Source: Ekhidna lutea
GTDB lineage: Bacteria > Bacteroidota > Bacteroidia > Cytophagales > Cyclobacteriaceae
Length of the DNA stretch: 64,000 bases
Reading direction: 5' to 3'
NCBI RefSeq assembly: GCF_900188325.1
Contig: NZ_FZPD01000001.1
Span: 682,001 to 746,000, forward strand
In this document: positions 1-9,369 of the stretch, one piece after another
Position numbering within the stretch: the stretch's first letter is position 1
Layout: every line of letters begins with the position of its first letter
Translations under genes and position numbers: made by a program
Notes under the pieces: generated by a model
The model's database searches: none
What the model saw: the letters and a program-made list of their open reading frames with translations, nothing else
Told to the model about the DNA's origin: nothing

Positions 1-1636
1 ACTCGGTACTCCATACCATTGAGGTATAATTGGTCGACAGGATAGTGGAGTATCCACTTGAAAATAAAATTCCCACAAGCATTAAAGCTACTCCGATGTG
101 AGTGATAGATCCGCCCGAAAGTTTGATGTTGGATTTGGCTACTCCAATAAAAATCTTCGCATTCGCTGTGATGGAATAGACACAGGTTACTAGCAGAATC
201 AGGTAATAAGGGTTCGTAATTTTAGCAATGACAATTACCAACCCTGAAATTACAAGCGAGATAATAAATGGTGTGGTTAGTTCTGCTTTAAGCTTTTTCC
301 TGTCCATCTTTTTCCACCAGAAAAATTGCCCGGTTCCTGAAAGAATAGCCAGGAAGATCGCCAGGATCATTTGTGGCAAAGAGTATGCATCATAAATGTC
401 AGTCGGTGGGGCAAGATTTAAATCAAACCCGAAGAAGTTTGCGATTTGATTGTACACCGGCATAGAAGTATAGATCAATACCTGGAATGCCATCAAGCAA
501 AGTACTGAAGCACCCATGAAAATCCAGAATTCACGGGAGTAGGTGGAAGTCTCCTCTTTTGTTGCTGGTATTTCTCTCCATCGTTTTGTGATAAAGAAAA
601 CAGACAGTGTTATGAACACGAGCAGATATATTAATAATTGCCCTGACAGTCCTAAGTCGGTAAATGAGTGAACAGATGAATTTCCCAGAATTCCACTTCG
701 AGTCAAGAAGGTGGCGTAAAGCACCAGGATGAAACTGGCGACAACCAAAATCATCGAAAGTTTTAATGCAGATCCACTTTTTTTGTAGGCGATCATCACA
801 TGGATGGCAGCAACAAGCACTAACCACGGGATATAAATGGCATTTTCGACCGGATCCCAGTTCCAATACCCTCCGAAATTGAGTGTTTCATACGCCCAGT
901 ATGCACCCATCAAAATCCCCACTCCCAAAATCATCGCTGAGAATTGAGCCCATGGAAGAGCTGGTCTGATCCATTCCTTATTCTTCCCAATGATCAACCC
1001 TCCAATACAGTAGGCAAATGGAATAACTGTGGTAGCAAATCCTAAGAATAAAGTTGGAGGGTGAATGACCATCCAGTAATTCTGCAAAAGGGGGTTTAGT
1101 CCATTGCCATCTTCAGGTATAAAGTTTGGATTGGTTTTGAAAATCGGAGCATCAATAACCTCCCTCAACAGCATGAAAGGCGAACTGCCGAGTTTTACTT
1201 CAAAAATGACAACTCCCAGAATCATGGAAGCAAGAAATACCTGCGTCAGTGACATGATTAACATCACGGGGGCTTTCCAGAATTTATTCGTGTTGATCAG
1301 AATGATTCCGAGCACAGCATTCCAAAACATCCAAAGCAGAAAAGAGCCTTCCTGACCTTCCCAGAAGCAGGAAATTTGATAGTATACCGGAAGTATTTTT
1401 GAGCTGTGACTAAATACATAGTGATACTCAAAATAGTGGTTTGTTATCAGGTAAAAGAGCGTCCCAATAATCCCTAAAATTGCAAATGAATGGACATAGA
1501 AGATTTTAGCTCCGAAAGCTGTCCATTTTGCATCTTGGTTTCTCCCTTTGAAAAAGGCATATGCTGCCAATAGGCTTGAGACAAAAGCAATAATTGCGAA
1601 TGCATGACCTAGCTGACCTTCGAAATAATGTATCAT
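1..1636 (-). CDS. ccmF: CcmF/CcsA-type cytochrome c heme lyase subunit (3' end beyond window)
   Basis: This is a polytopic membrane protein for attaching heme to c-type cytochromes on the periplasmic side. It starts at the ATG complementary to 1634-1636 (M-I-H-Y-F-E-G-Q) and stays open to the window edge, giving about 545 residues without a stop. It has many hydrophobic segments and a tryptophan-rich WWD-type motif (GGYWNWDPVENA) that handles heme in the CcmF/CcsA/CcmC superfamily. An FLLWMFWNAVLG-like segment near residue 105 is also typical. It lies 28 bp downstream of ccmE on the same strand and is the last visible gene of the ccm operon. The C-terminus is not visible, so full length and any fusion cannot be judged. 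Confidence 0.88.
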   Translation of the reverse strand, partial: MIHYFEGQLGHAFAIIAFVSSLLAAYAFFKGRNQDAKWTAFGAKIFYVHSFAILGIIGTLFYLITNHYFEYHYVFSHSSKILPVYYQISCFWEGQEGSFLLWMFWNAVLGIILINTNKFWKAPVMLIMSLTQVFLASMILGVVIFEVKLGSSPFMLLREVIDAPIFKTNPNFIPEDGNGLNPLLQNYWMVIHPPTLFLGFATTVIPFAYCIGGLIIGKNKEWIRPALPWAQFSAMILGVGILMGAYWAYETLNFGGYWNWDPVENAIYIPWLVLVAAIHVMIAYKKSGSALKLSMILVVASFILVLYATFLTRSGILGNSSVHSFTDLGLSGQLLIYLLVFITLSVFFITKRWREIPATKEETSTYSREFWIFMGASVLCLMAFQVLIYTSMPVYNQIANFFGFDLNLAPPTDIYDAYSLPQMILAIFLAILSGTGQFFWWKKMDRKKLKAELTTPFIISLVISGLVIVIAKITNPYYLILLVTCVYSITANAKIFIGVAKSNIKLSGGSITHIGVALMLVGILFSSGYSTILSTNYTSMVWSTE

Positions 1637-1664
1637 AGTTTAGCTATGGCTAAATGCCGGATTT

Positions 1665-2072
1665 TTAGCTTGTAAATTCAGGTTCTTCCTGATATTTGGA
1701 TGGGCACTTTAGAAGAATTTTCTCTGCTACAAATTTATCTCCCTGATAGGCACCAACAATTACTACCTGTTCTGAACGTGTAAAATCGGTTGGAATAGGC
1801 TCAGCATAAAGTACTTGTTGCTTCATTCCATTTTCATCGAGCATTTCAAATTTGAAGGAAAGCTTATCGGGACTTTCTTCTATTCCAACCACTTCTCCGG
1901 AAGCAGTTTTTGGAAGCTCACCAACCACATGGATGCTTTTTTTGAATCCTTTTTCTGAAAGCTCTCTTGCTTCGTCAAATGAAACATACGTACTCGCATC
2001 ACCAGCCATTGAGATGATCATGGTAATGGCGATTGCAATAATTATGATGGCAGCTATGTATTTCTTCTTCAT
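1665..2072 (-). CDS. ccmE: Heme chaperone CcmE, CxxxY variant
   Basis: CcmE is a membrane-anchored periplasmic chaperone that holds heme covalently before passing it to the lyase. The 135-residue protein has one N-terminal anchor (about residues 5-22) followed by an OB-fold domain. The heme-binding histidine of enterobacterial CcmE (LAKHDENY) is replaced here by cysteine within LLKCPSKY near residue 122, giving the C-x-x-x-Y pattern. That pattern is known from variant System I (Desulfovibrio, archaea), and from memory it is also usual in Bacteroidota. The start overlaps the stop of the upstream ccmD-like gene by 4 bp, so the two are probably translationally coupled. Confidence 0.92.
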   Translation of the reverse strand: MKKKYIAAIIIIAIAITMIISMAGDASTYVSFDEARELSEKGFKKSIHVVGELPKTASGEVVGIEESPDKLSFKFEMLDENGMKQQVLYAEPIPTDFTRSEQVVIVGAYQGDKFVAEKILLKCPSKYQEEPEFTS

Positions 2073-2275
2073 TTCTCCTCAATTTCTTTCTCTAAACGCT
2101 TAGACCGTTTGTCCAGTTTGAATAACATGTAGAAAAATCCTGCAAGTATGATCAGGATGATTGCGATCACCACATAGATTTTTCCTTCTCCTCTAAAATC
2201 ATCCGCCATTTCAACCTGCGCATTGGCAAATTGAGTTCCGATGAGCATTAATATTCCTAAAATATATTTAAGCAT
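2069..2275 (-). CDS. Small CcmD-like membrane protein
   Basis: This 68-residue protein has an N-terminal hydrophobic segment that looks like a signal peptide (ending near FANAQ), a second hydrophobic helix at about 33-52, and a highly charged C-terminal tail (KLDKRSKRLEKEIEEK). Size, topology and position between ccmC and ccmE match CcmD, which helps release holo-CcmE from the CcmABC complex. The signal-peptide-like N-terminus is longer than in proteobacterial CcmD. It overlaps ccmC by 8 bp and ccmE by 4 bp. The assignment rests mainly on context, because CcmD proteins conserve little sequence. Confidence 0.75.
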   Translation of the reverse strand: MLKYILGILMLIGTQFANAQVEMADDFRGEGKIYVVIAIILIILAGFFYMLFKLDKRSKRLEKEIEEK

Positions 2276-2945
2276 CTTCCAGTTTTTGTTTTGTGATTGA
2301 AAGCCGAATAGCGATGGTAGCTATCCAATATCCAAGTAGAGTCCAGCCGAATACTGCTAAGTAAAATACCTTTCTCAAGTTGCTATCCAGATCATATGCA
2401 TTGAATCCTGGATTACCTCCGTTTCCTGGATGAAGACTATCGGACATTCTTGGTAGAATGAAAAGCAAAGGAATCATCAAGAAAAAGGCAAAAATGTTGA
2501 ATACTGCTGATATTCTATTTCGCTGTTGCTCATCCTGAATAGATCCGCGAAGTACAAAGTAAGCTAGGTAAATTAGCAATGAAATGGCTGATGCATTTTG
2601 CTTGGGATCGTTGCTCCACGGTTCACCCCAGGTGTAATTGGCCCAGATCATCCCTGTTACTATTCCCAATACACCAAATGCTATACCCATATTGGCGAGT
2701 TGAGAACTGTAGATGTCATATTTGACTTCACCAGTTCTCAAATGCTTTACAGCATGTATTACGGATCCCAAGAAAAGCAAGATCATCCCAAACCACATTG
2801 GTACATGAAAGTGAAGTGCTCTTATGGTTTCGTTAAGTATTGGAAGTTCAGGAACGGGGAGCAGTAGCCCTCCGATAATCGTATATGCTAAAAGTGCTAC
2901 ACACAACCATTTCCACCAATCAGTTTTTAGTAAATAACCCATCAC
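2268..2945 (-). CDS. ccmC: Heme exporter/heme-handling protein CcmC
   Basis: CcmC presents heme to CcmE at the outer face of the cytoplasmic membrane. The 225-residue protein has about six hydrophobic segments, a conserved LHFHVPMWFGM region near residue 45 carrying a likely heme-ligand histidine, and a WWD-like segment (TWGEPWSNDPKQN) near residue 105. The segment lacks the adjacent Trp pair seen in proteobacterial CcmC (WGTWW). Gene order ccmB-ccmC-ccmD-ccmE and the 4-bp overlap with ccmB support the call. The start is the ATG at the ccmB stop. Confidence 0.9.
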   Translation of the reverse strand: MMGYLLKTDWWKWLCVALLAYTIIGGLLLPVPELPILNETIRALHFHVPMWFGMILLFLGSVIHAVKHLRTGEVKYDIYSSQLANMGIAFGVLGIVTGMIWANYTWGEPWSNDPKQNASAISLLIYLAYFVLRGSIQDEQQRNRISAVFNIFAFFLMIPLLFILPRMSDSLHPGNGGNPGFNAYDLDSNLRKVFYLAVFGWTLLGYWIATIAIRLSITKQKLEDA

Positions 2946-3592
2946 GATTTCCAGGTAAAAGGGAACAAAACGAATGTGAGCGCAATGATAATCACATCGA
3001 CTGAGAAGAGTGTGGCAATGTTGCCTTGAATCTGCATAAGAATGTAACCGTCAAGGATTTTAAAGCTATTGCTAATAGCAAGTATAAGAACTGGGATTAT
3101 AACAGGAAAGCCAAGAACCGCCATCATAATGGATCTATTGCTGGTGCGGAATGCAATCGAAGAAACCATGGTAAAAGCCGAACTTAATCCAAGACAACCC
3201 AATGTCAAATTCAAAATGAAAATCGGGTAATTAATTATGGGATTACCCAGTAATACAGCATAGACAATCAGAGAAATTGCTGCAATGGATAAAAGGTAAA
3301 GGAAAGAATAAATGAGTTTACCTAAAATTATTTCAGAAGGCTTACATAGGAAATAGTAGTAATGAGAGCGCCGCTCTTCTTGAATAAAACTTTTTGAAAT
3401 AGCATTAATAGAAGTGAACAATAGAATGATCCAAAACAAAGCGTTCCACACCTCAACCGACACAAAGCCTTTGAAAGCCATGTAGGTTGCAAATATTGTG
3501 GACGCCAGATATAGGAGAATTCCAGAAATAGGATTCTGCTGTCTCCAATCAACGATCAGATCTTTTTTTATTAGTTGAGCAATGTGTTGCAC
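2942..3592 (-). CDS. ccmB: Heme exporter membrane subunit CcmB
   Basis: CcmB is the membrane subunit of the CcmAB ABC transporter, which drives release of holo-CcmE. The 216 residues hold six hydrophobic segments. The N-terminus (LIKKDLIVDWRQQNPISG) and a central ERRSHYYYFLCKP loop are typical of CcmB. It is the first gene of the minus-strand operon and starts with GTG (complement of 3590-3592), only a few bases after a TAnnTTTG match. The ATPase gene ccmA, often next to ccmB, is absent from this window; upstream lies the divergent polysaccharide cluster. Confidence 0.9.
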   Translation of the reverse strand: MQHIAQLIKKDLIVDWRQQNPISGILLYLASTIFATYMAFKGFVSVEVWNALFWIILLFTSINAISKSFIQEERRSHYYYFLCKPSEIILGKLIYSFLYLLSIAAISLIVYAVLLGNPIINYPIFILNLTLGCLGLSSAFTMVSSIAFRTSNRSIMMAVLGFPVIIPVLILAISNSFKILDGYILMQIQGNIATLFSVDVIIIALTFVLFPFTWKS

Positions 3593-3596
3593 AGTG

Positions 3597-3604
3597 CAAA
3601 AATA
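3597..3604 (-). promoter_or_regulatory. Candidate -7 promoter element for the ccm operon
   Basis: TATTTTTG on the minus strand matches the Bacteroidota -7 consensus TAnnTTTG exactly. It ends four bases before the GTG start of ccmB, so transcription from it would give an almost leaderless message. No TTG is seen at the usual -33 spacing, so chance remains possible in this AT-rich region. Confidence 0.35.
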
Positions 3605-3690
3605 CTATCCTGAGTCTTGCTGCCTTGCTATCAATTTGCAAAACGTTTAGCATTGCATAAATTTTCTGAATAGGGATGCAAGTGATCTTC

Positions 3691-3698
3691 TTACTTTG
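3691..3698 (+). promoter_or_regulatory. Weak candidate -7 element for the polysaccharide cluster
   Basis: TTACTTTG deviates from TAnnTTTG at one base. Its spacing to the ATG at 3713 would give a short leader, as with the other candidates in this window. No good -33 TTG is present at the normal distance. Confidence 0.25.
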
Positions 3699-3712
3699 GA
3701 AAAGATAAAGCA

Positions 3713-4657
3713 ATGAAAAAAATACTTGTAACAGGCGGAGCTGGATTTATAGGTTCAAATTTGGTAGAATCATTGCTGGAAAAGGGTTATCAGGTTGTCT
3801 GTTTAGACAATCTTGCTACTGGTTCACTAAGGAACATCCACGACTTTCTGGATCATAAGAATTTTGAGTTTGTTGAAGGTGATATTTTAGATTTTGATCT
3901 TATACTAAAATTATCAAAAGGATCATTTGCAATTTCTCATCAGGCAGCACTCGGATCAGTGCCTCGTTCGATTAAGGATCCGATTACTTCAAATAGAGTG
4001 AATGTTGAGGGAACCTTGAATGTCTTTAAGGCAGCAGTCGATAATAACATTGAGAGAGTTGTATATGCTGCCTCTTCATCCACTTATGGCGACTCTGCTG
4101 AATTGCCTAAAAAGGAGGATAGAATTGGCAAACCGCTATCGCCGTATGCTGTAACCAAGTTTGTGAATGAATTATATGCAGATGTTTTTCATAGAGTTTA
4201 CGGGCTAAATACCATTGGATTAAGGTATTTCAATGTTTTTGGACCAAAGCAAGATCCAAATGGACCCTATGCTGCTGTAATTCCATTATTTATTAAAGCA
4301 ATTCTTTCCGGTGAAAGACCAATTATAAATGGTGATGGAAGTCACAGTAGGGATTTTACATTTGTGAGTAATGCTGTACAGGCCAATATCAAAGCGCTGG
4401 AAACTTCGGCAGAAAATTATAATACTGTTTATAATGTTGCCTGTGAGCAAAAGACCAACTTAAAGGAATTGGTAGCTTATATTAACGAGGTAGAGGGTAT
4501 GAATGTAGCTCCAATATTTGCCAATGAAAGAGAAGGTGATGTAAAACATAGTTTAGCTGATATTTCGAAAGCTAAGACACAACTTGGTTACCGACCCAGT
4601 CATCTAATCAAGGAAGGACTTTCAGTCACAATTGATTGGTACAGGGAAAAGAAATAA
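3713..4657 (+). CDS. UDP-GlcNAc(A)/GalNAc(A) 4-epimerase, WbpP-like SDR
   Basis: This is an extended short-chain dehydrogenase of 314 residues. It has the NAD-binding GGAGFIGS at 8-15, the SSST active-site stretch at 121-124 and the catalytic YAVTK at 145-149. The segments [11 protein letters not shown] and [19 protein letters not shown] are typical of the WbpP/TviC group, which interconverts UDP-GlcNAc and UDP-GalNAc or their uronic acids. It is the first gene of the cluster. With the TviB/WbpO-like dehydrogenase at 8116 it would supply UDP-GalNAc-uronate, as in the Vi antigen pathway. The exact substrate is inferred. Confidence 0.82.
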   Translation: MKKILVTGGAGFIGSNLVESLLEKGYQVVCLDNLATGSLRNIHDFLDHKNFEFVEGDILDFDLILKLSKGSFAISHQAALGSVPRSIKDPITSNRVNVEGTLNVFKAAVDNNIERVVYAASSSTYGDSAELPKKEDRIGKPLSPYAVTKFVNELYADVFHRVYGLNTIGLRYFNVFGPKQDPNGPYAAVIPLFIKAILSGERPIINGDGSHSRDFTFVSNAVQANIKALETSAENYNTVYNVACEQKTNLKELVAYINEVEGMNVAPIFANEREGDVKHSLADISKAKTQLGYRPSHLIKEGLSVTIDWYREKK

Positions 4658-4658
4658 C

Positions 4659-5714
4659 ATGAATACAGGAGAAAATATACTAATCACAGGAGGAGCAGGG
4701 TTTATTGGATCACATGTGGTGAGAAGATTTATCAATTCAGACAAATACAAGGTTATAAGTTTGGATAAACTCACCTATGCAGGAAACCTTGAAAACCTAA
4801 GAGATATTGAAAATGAGCCAAACTATGAATTCGTAAAAGGCGATATCTGTGATTTTGATTTTATAAATGATCTCTTTAAGGATTATGATTTTCAGGGGGT
4901 CATACATTTGGCTGCTGAATCTCATGTGGATCGTTCAATTTCAAACCCAATGGAGTTTATACAAACCAATGTTGTTGGTACAGTAAGTCTGTTGAATGCT
5001 GCTAAGGAAGCATGGAGAGGAAAAGAGAGCCGAAGATTCTATCATGTATCTACAGACGAAGTATATGGATCACTTGGAGAAGATGGACTTTTTACGGAGA
5101 CGACTCCTTATGATCCTAAATCACCTTATTCCGCTTCAAAAGCTTCTTCTGATCATTTCGTTAGGGCCTATGGAAATACTTACGATCTTCCATATATAAT
5201 CTCCAATTGCTCAAACAATTACGGACCAAATCATTTCCCTGAAAAGTTGATTCCACTTATGATCCATAATATCAGGAATAAAAAGCCACTTCCAGTCTAC
5301 GGGAAGGGTGAAAACATTCGTGATTGGTTATATGTAGAAGATCATGCAAGAGCAATTGAGTTAATTTTTGAGAAAGGCCAAAACGGGGAAACCTATAATA
5401 TTGGTGGATTTAACGAGTGGAAAAATATAGACCTTGTTCATTTGCTTTGTGACGTTATGGATCGCAAGCTTGGAAACGAAGCGGGTACATCCAGAAAGCT
5501 CATAACTTTTGTGAAAGATCGTGCTGGGCATGATATGAGATATGCGATTGATGCATCAAAACTTAACAGCGAGCTTGGCTGGGAGCCATCACTTCAATTT
5601 GAGGAGGGCTTAGAAAAAACAGTGGATTGGTACTTTGATAATGAGCAATGGTTGAACGATGTAACTTCTGGTGACTACCTTAAATATTATGACGAACATT
5701 ATACAAACAGATAA
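4659..5714 (+). CDS. rfbB: dTDP-glucose 4,6-dehydratase RfbB
   Basis: RfbB makes dTDP-4-dehydro-6-deoxyglucose from dTDP-glucose. The 351-residue protein has GGAGFIGSH near the N-terminus, [12 protein letters not shown], the STDEVYGSL dehydratase signature and [10 protein letters not shown] with catalytic Tyr and Lys. I place the start at the ATG at 4659, just after the upstream stop, rather than at an in-frame codon inside the upstream gene; a purine-rich AGGGAAAAG precedes it. Order rfbB-rfbA-rfbC fits a dTDP-sugar module, but no rfbD is present in the window. Confidence 0.95.
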   Translation: MNTGENILITGGAGFIGSHVVRRFINSDKYKVISLDKLTYAGNLENLRDIENEPNYEFVKGDICDFDFINDLFKDYDFQGVIHLAAESHVDRSISNPMEFIQTNVVGTVSLLNAAKEAWRGKESRRFYHVSTDEVYGSLGEDGLFTETTPYDPKSPYSASKASSDHFVRAYGNTYDLPYIISNCSNNYGPNHFPEKLIPLMIHNIRNKKPLPVYGKGENIRDWLYVEDHARAIELIFEKGQNGETYNIGGFNEWKNIDLVHLLCDVMDRKLGNEAGTSRKLITFVKDRAGHDMRYAIDASKLNSELGWEPSLQFEEGLEKTVDWYFDNEQWLNDVTSGDYLKYYDEHYTNR

Positions 5715-5717
5715 GAA

Positions 5718-6581
5718 ATGAAAGGCATAATTCTAGCAGGAGGGTCAGGGACCAGGTTACACCCACTTACCTATGCGGTTAGTAAGCAGATATTACCTGT
5801 TTATGACAAGCCGATGATCTACTACCCATTGTCTACCCTTATGTTATCAGGCATTAATGAAATTTTGATCATCAGTACACCTCGTGATTTGCCAATTTTT
5901 GAGGAACTGCTAGGTGATGGTTCATCTCTCGGGTGCTCATTCTCCTACGCAGTGCAAAAGGAGCCGAAGGGTCTTGCAGAAGCGTTTATTATTGGAGCCG
6001 ATTTTATTGGAAGTGATCCGGTAGCATTAATACTTGGTGATAATATTTTCTATGCTTCAGGGCTTTCTAAAAAACTTCAAGCCTGTATAAATCCTGATGG
6101 GGGGATCGTTTTTGCATACCACGTAAACGATCCTGAGAGGTATGGAGTTGTTGAATTTGATGAACAACGAAAAGCTGTTTCGATAGAGGAAAAGCCAAAG
6201 AGTCCTAAATCGAAATTTGCAGTACCTGGCCTCTATTATTATGACAATCATGTTGTAGAAATTGCGGAAAACGTAAAGCCAAGTCCGCGCGGTGAACTTG
6301 AGATTACAGATATTAATAATTACTACTTAAATGAAGGTAAATTAAATGTTCAAGTTTTTGATCGAGGTACTGCTTGGTTAGATACTGGTACATTTGCATC
6401 CTTAATGCAAGCAGGAAACTTTGTTCAAGTAATTGAGGAACGACAAGGTCTTAAAGTAGGGTGTATTGAAGAAGTTGCTTATAAAATGAATTTTATTTCG
6501 AAAGAACAATTAGAAAAATTAGCCAGGCCATTAGAAAAAAGTGGATACGGAACTTACCTTCTTAATGTTTTAGCACAATGA
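5718..6581 (+). CDS. rfbA: Glucose-1-phosphate thymidylyltransferase RfbA
   Basis: RfbA makes dTDP-glucose from dTTP and glucose-1-phosphate, the entry step for dTDP-6-deoxysugars. The 287-residue length is normal. The N-terminal nucleotide-binding loop [13 protein letters not shown] and the [18 protein letters not shown] segment are diagnostic, as are LILGDNIFY and the GTAWLDTGT segment near residue 220. It lies three bases after rfbB and overlaps rfbC by 4 bp. Confidence 0.96.
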   Translation: MKGIILAGGSGTRLHPLTYAVSKQILPVYDKPMIYYPLSTLMLSGINEILIISTPRDLPIFEELLGDGSSLGCSFSYAVQKEPKGLAEAFIIGADFIGSDPVALILGDNIFYASGLSKKLQACINPDGGIVFAYHVNDPERYGVVEFDEQRKAVSIEEKPKSPKSKFAVPGLYYYDNHVVEIAENVKPSPRGELEITDINNYYLNEGKLNVQVFDRGTAWLDTGTFASLMQAGNFVQVIEERQGLKVGCIEEVAYKMNFISKEQLEKLARPLEKSGYGTYLLNVLAQ

Positions 6582-7129
6582 ACGCAGAAGAGACAAACCT
6601 TAAGGGCTGTTGGATTTTAGAGCCAGATGTATTTGAAGATGAGCGTGGGTACTTTTATGAGGGCTTCAACGTAGAGAAGTTCAAAAAGGCAACAGGATTT
6701 GATTTTGATGTTAAACAAATCAATCAATCCAGATCATCGAAAGGTGTTTTAAGGGGCCTGCACTTTCAAACAGGTGACAAAGCACAAGCAAAGCTGGTTT
6801 CATGTATTGAAGGAGAGGTATTAGATGTAGCTGTCGATTTAATAAATGACTCCCCTACATTCGGTGAGTATTCATTGGTTAGATTATCTGCACATAATAA
6901 AAAGCACTTCTACATCCCTAAAGGGATGGCACATGGTTTTCTGGTTTTGACAGAGCATGCCAAACTAATGTATCAGGTGGATGCACTTTACTCCAAAGAA
7001 CATGACTCAGGGATTATCTACAATGATGCAGATATCAGTATTCCTTGGGGCATGCAAGACGATCAAATTATTTTATCAGAAAAAGACAAAAACCTACCAA
7101 CTTTAAAAGAATCTAAAATCGATTTTTAA
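6578..7129 (+). CDS. rfbC: dTDP-4-dehydrorhamnose 3,5-epimerase RfbC
   Basis: RfbC epimerises dTDP-4-dehydro-6-deoxyglucose at C3 and C5. The 183-residue cupin has the conserved [18 protein letters not shown] region with the catalytic His, the [14 protein letters not shown] segment and the [14 protein letters not shown] stretch. Its start overlaps the rfbA stop by 4 bp, and its final base is the first base of the next gene's ATG. Without an adjacent RfbD reductase the product would remain a 4-keto sugar unless the reductase lies elsewhere. Confidence 0.95.
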   Translation: MNAEETNLKGCWILEPDVFEDERGYFYEGFNVEKFKKATGFDFDVKQINQSRSSKGVLRGLHFQTGDKAQAKLVSCIEGEVLDVAVDLINDSPTFGEYSLVRLSAHNKKHFYIPKGMAHGFLVLTEHAKLMYQVDALYSKEHDSGIIYNDADISIPWGMQDDQIILSEKDKNLPTLKESKIDF

Positions 7130-8073
7130 TGTCAAAAAAGAAAGTATTAATTACTGGTGGAGCTGGATTTCTGGGCTCACATTTATGTGACAGATTCATC
7201 AATGAGGGTTACTATGTAATCGCAATGGATAACCTTATAACGGGTGATATTCAGAACATAGATCATTTGATGGGTAAGCCAGATTTTGAATTTCATCATC
7301 ATGATGTTTCAAAGTATGTACATGTTTCAGGGGAGCTTGAATATATTTTACATTTTGCTTCTCCGGCTAGCCCTATAGATTATTTGAAGATGCCAATCCA
7401 AACCATGAAAGTTGGATCACTAGGTACACTTAATTGTTTGGGCCTTGCAAAAGACAAAGGGGCAAGAATGCTGATTGCTTCGACATCTGAGGTGTATGGT
7501 GATCCATTGGTTCACCCACAAAAAGAAACGTATTGGGGGAATGTAAATCCAGTAGGACCAAGAGGAGTTTATGATGAAGCAAAACGTTTTCAGGAAGCTT
7601 TGACAATGGCTTATCATACTTTCCACGGACTTGAAACCAGAATAGTTAGAATCTTCAACACATTCGGACCTAGAATGAGACTTGATGATGGGAGGGTATT
7701 GCCAACATTTATTTCGCAAGCACTTAAGGGGGAAGATCTTACAGCTTTTGGTGACGGATCTCAAACCCGCTCATTTACATATGTTGATGACTTGGTTGAA
7801 GGAATTTACCGATTGTTAAAAAGTGATTACCCTCAGCCAGTCAATATTGGGAATACAGAAGAAATTACCGTAAAGGAATTTGGAGAGGAAATCATCAAAA
7901 TTACTGGTAGCAATTCAAAAATTATATACAAAGATTTACCCAAAGATGATCCTAAACAACGCAAACCAGATATTTCTTTAGCAAAGAAAATTTTGAATTG
8001 GGAGCCAACATATACTAGATCTGAAGGTTTAATACCAACATTAGAATATTTTCAAAAAAAGGTTCTGAGCTAA
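7129..8073 (+). CDS. UDP-glucuronate decarboxylase-like SDR (UXS type)
   Basis: This 314-residue extended SDR has [10 protein letters not shown] at the N-terminus, [28 protein letters not shown], and YDEAKR (in GVYDEAKRF) holding the catalytic Tyr and Lys. It also has [19 protein letters not shown]. These segments mark UDP-xylose synthase, which converts UDP-glucuronate to UDP-xylose. It overlaps rfbC by one base. The window has no clear UDP-glucose 6-dehydrogenase, so UDP-GlcA would have to come from another locus, unless the enzyme acts on a related uronate. Confidence 0.85.
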   Translation: MSKKKVLITGGAGFLGSHLCDRFINEGYYVIAMDNLITGDIQNIDHLMGKPDFEFHHHDVSKYVHVSGELEYILHFASPASPIDYLKMPIQTMKVGSLGTLNCLGLAKDKGARMLIASTSEVYGDPLVHPQKETYWGNVNPVGPRGVYDEAKRFQEALTMAYHTFHGLETRIVRIFNTFGPRMRLDDGRVLPTFISQALKGEDLTAFGDGSQTRSFTYVDDLVEGIYRLLKSDYPQPVNIGNTEEITVKEFGEEIIKITGSNSKIIYKDLPKDDPKQRKPDISLAKKILNWEPTYTRSEGLIPTLEYFQKKVLS

Positions 8074-8084
8074 TTATTTGAATC

Positions 8085-8092
8085 TATTTTTG
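8085..8092 (+). promoter_or_regulatory. Candidate internal -7 promoter element
   Basis: TATTTTTG matches TAnnTTTG exactly in the 42-base gap before the nucleotide-sugar dehydrogenase. It would give a leader of roughly 15-20 bases. This is one of the few non-coding gaps in the cluster, so an internal promoter driving the dehydrogenase and the cys genes is plausible. Confidence 0.4.
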
Positions 8093-8115
8093 GGCCTTGA
8101 TTCTTAAAAAAAATT

Positions 8116-9369
8116 ATGGAATATCGTGTGGGGATTATCGGTTTAGGCTATGTAGGCTTGCCCTTAGCTGTAGAGAGTGGAAAACTTCATAAAACAGTAG
8201 GTTTTGATATTAATCAAATCAGAATAGATGAACTAAAGACTGGATTGGATAGAACATTAGAGGTTGAGAAAAATGAACTGGATAGTGCCATAAAGTTAAC
8301 CTTTACATCAAATAGTCGAGATTTAAGAGATTGTAATTTTTATGTAGTTACAGTTCCTACCCCAATAGATGGAAACAAGAATCCAGATTTAGAACCGATA
8401 AGAAAAGCGTCTGAGTTAATAGGTTCTATCCTTAAGAAGGATGATATTGTTGTTTACGAATCTACAGTGTTTCCGGGCTGTACTGAGGAAGTCTGTGTAC
8501 CTATATTGGAAGAGCAAAGCGGGCTGAAGTACAACGAGAAATTTTTCTGCGGATACTCACCAGAGAGGATTAACCCGGGAGATAAAGAGCATAGAATAAC
8601 AAATATTCTCAAAGTAACCAGCGGAAGTAATTCAGCAACGGCAAAAAGGGTTGATGAATTCTATCGATCTTTTGTTTCAGCAGGAACTCATAAGACTTCT
8701 TCCATAAAAGTGGCTGAAGCAGCCAAGGTTATTGAAAACTCACAACGTGATCTCAATATAGCGTTTGTGAATGAATTAGCTTTGATTTTTGATAAGTTGG
8801 AAATTGATACAACGGAAGTATTGGAAGCAGCTGGGACAAAATGGAATTTTCTTCCATTTCGACCTGGCCTTGTAGGAGGTCATTGTATTGGTGTTGATCC
8901 ATTCTATTTAACTCAAAAAGCAGAGTCAGTTGGTTATCATCCGAATGTAATACTTTCAGGCAGAAAAATAAATGATCAAATGGGACAATATGTGTCTCAA
9001 AGAATAATCAAAATGCTTGGGCAAAAAAGAAAACTAAATGCCAACTCTAAGGCATTAATCCTTGGATTTACATTTAAAGAAAACTGTCCCGATACGCGCA
9101 ACACGAGGGTAATAGACATATATGAGGAATTAGTCTCTTTTGGTATTGAGGTAGACGTATATGACCCTCAAGCTGATAAACACCAAGTACTAAACGAATA
9201 TGGAATAGAACTGGAAGATAAATTGATGCATGGTTATCAAGTTGTAATACTTGCAGTTTCTCACAAAGAATTTTTAGACTTAGATTGGCGGAAAATTAGA
9301 GCGGAAACCGATATTATTTTTGATGTCAAAAGTATTCTTCCAAAAGAAATTGTAGATGGCAGATTATAA
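8116..9369 (+). CDS. UDP-N-acetyl-hexosamine dehydrogenase, TviB/WbpO-like
   Basis: This is an NAD-dependent nucleotide-sugar 6-dehydrogenase of 417 residues. It has an N-terminal Rossmann loop (IGLGYVGLPLAVE), VPTPID, the STVFPGCTEEVC stretch and YSPERINPGD. The catalytic region is GGHCIGVDPFYLTQKAE with the active-site Cys, and the C-terminal UDP-binding domain has LGFTFKENCPDTRNTRV. The sequence looks like VipA/TviB and WbpO, which oxidise UDP-GlcNAc or UDP-GalNAc to the uronic acids, rather than UDP-glucose dehydrogenase. With the epimerase at 3713 it would supply UDP-GalNAcA. Its end overlaps cysC by 14 bp. Confidence 0.85.
   Translation: MEYRVGIIGLGYVGLPLAVESGKLHKTVGFDINQIRIDELKTGLDRTLEVEKNELDSAIKLTFTSNSRDLRDCNFYVVTVPTPIDGNKNPDLEPIRKASELIGSILKKDDIVVYESTVFPGCTEEVCVPILEEQSGLKYNEKFFCGYSPERINPGDKEHRITNILKVTSGSNSATAKRVDEFYRSFVSAGTHKTSSIKVAEAAKVIENSQRDLNIAFVNELALIFDKLEIDTTEVLEAAGTKWNFLPFRPGLVGGHCIGVDPFYLTQKAESVGYHPNVILSGRKINDQMGQYVSQRIIKMLGQKRKLNANSKALILGFTFKENCPDTRNTRVIDIYEELVSFGIEVDVYDPQADKHQVLNEYGIELEDKLMHGYQVVILAVSHKEFLDLDWRKIRAETDIIFDVKSILPKEIVDGRL

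Larger units (their letters stand above)
3593..3712. other. Divergent intergenic region between ccmB and the polysaccharide cluster
   Basis: These 120 bases separate the two divergent operons and must hold the first promoter of the long plus-strand cluster unless that cluster is read from internal promoters. A TATTTTTG box faces ccmB. A weaker plus-strand match (TTACTTTG, 7 of 8 bases, 3691-3698) sits 14 bases before the first polysaccharide gene. I see no clear operator palindrome or leader hairpin. Confidence 0.5.

Noticed and set aside
531-866. Open frame of 111 codons on the minus strand
   Set aside because: It lies in another frame of the ccmF/ccsA-type gene, which shows clear heme-lyase motifs throughout. 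The translation is low in family features and rich in Cys/His as expected of a shadow.
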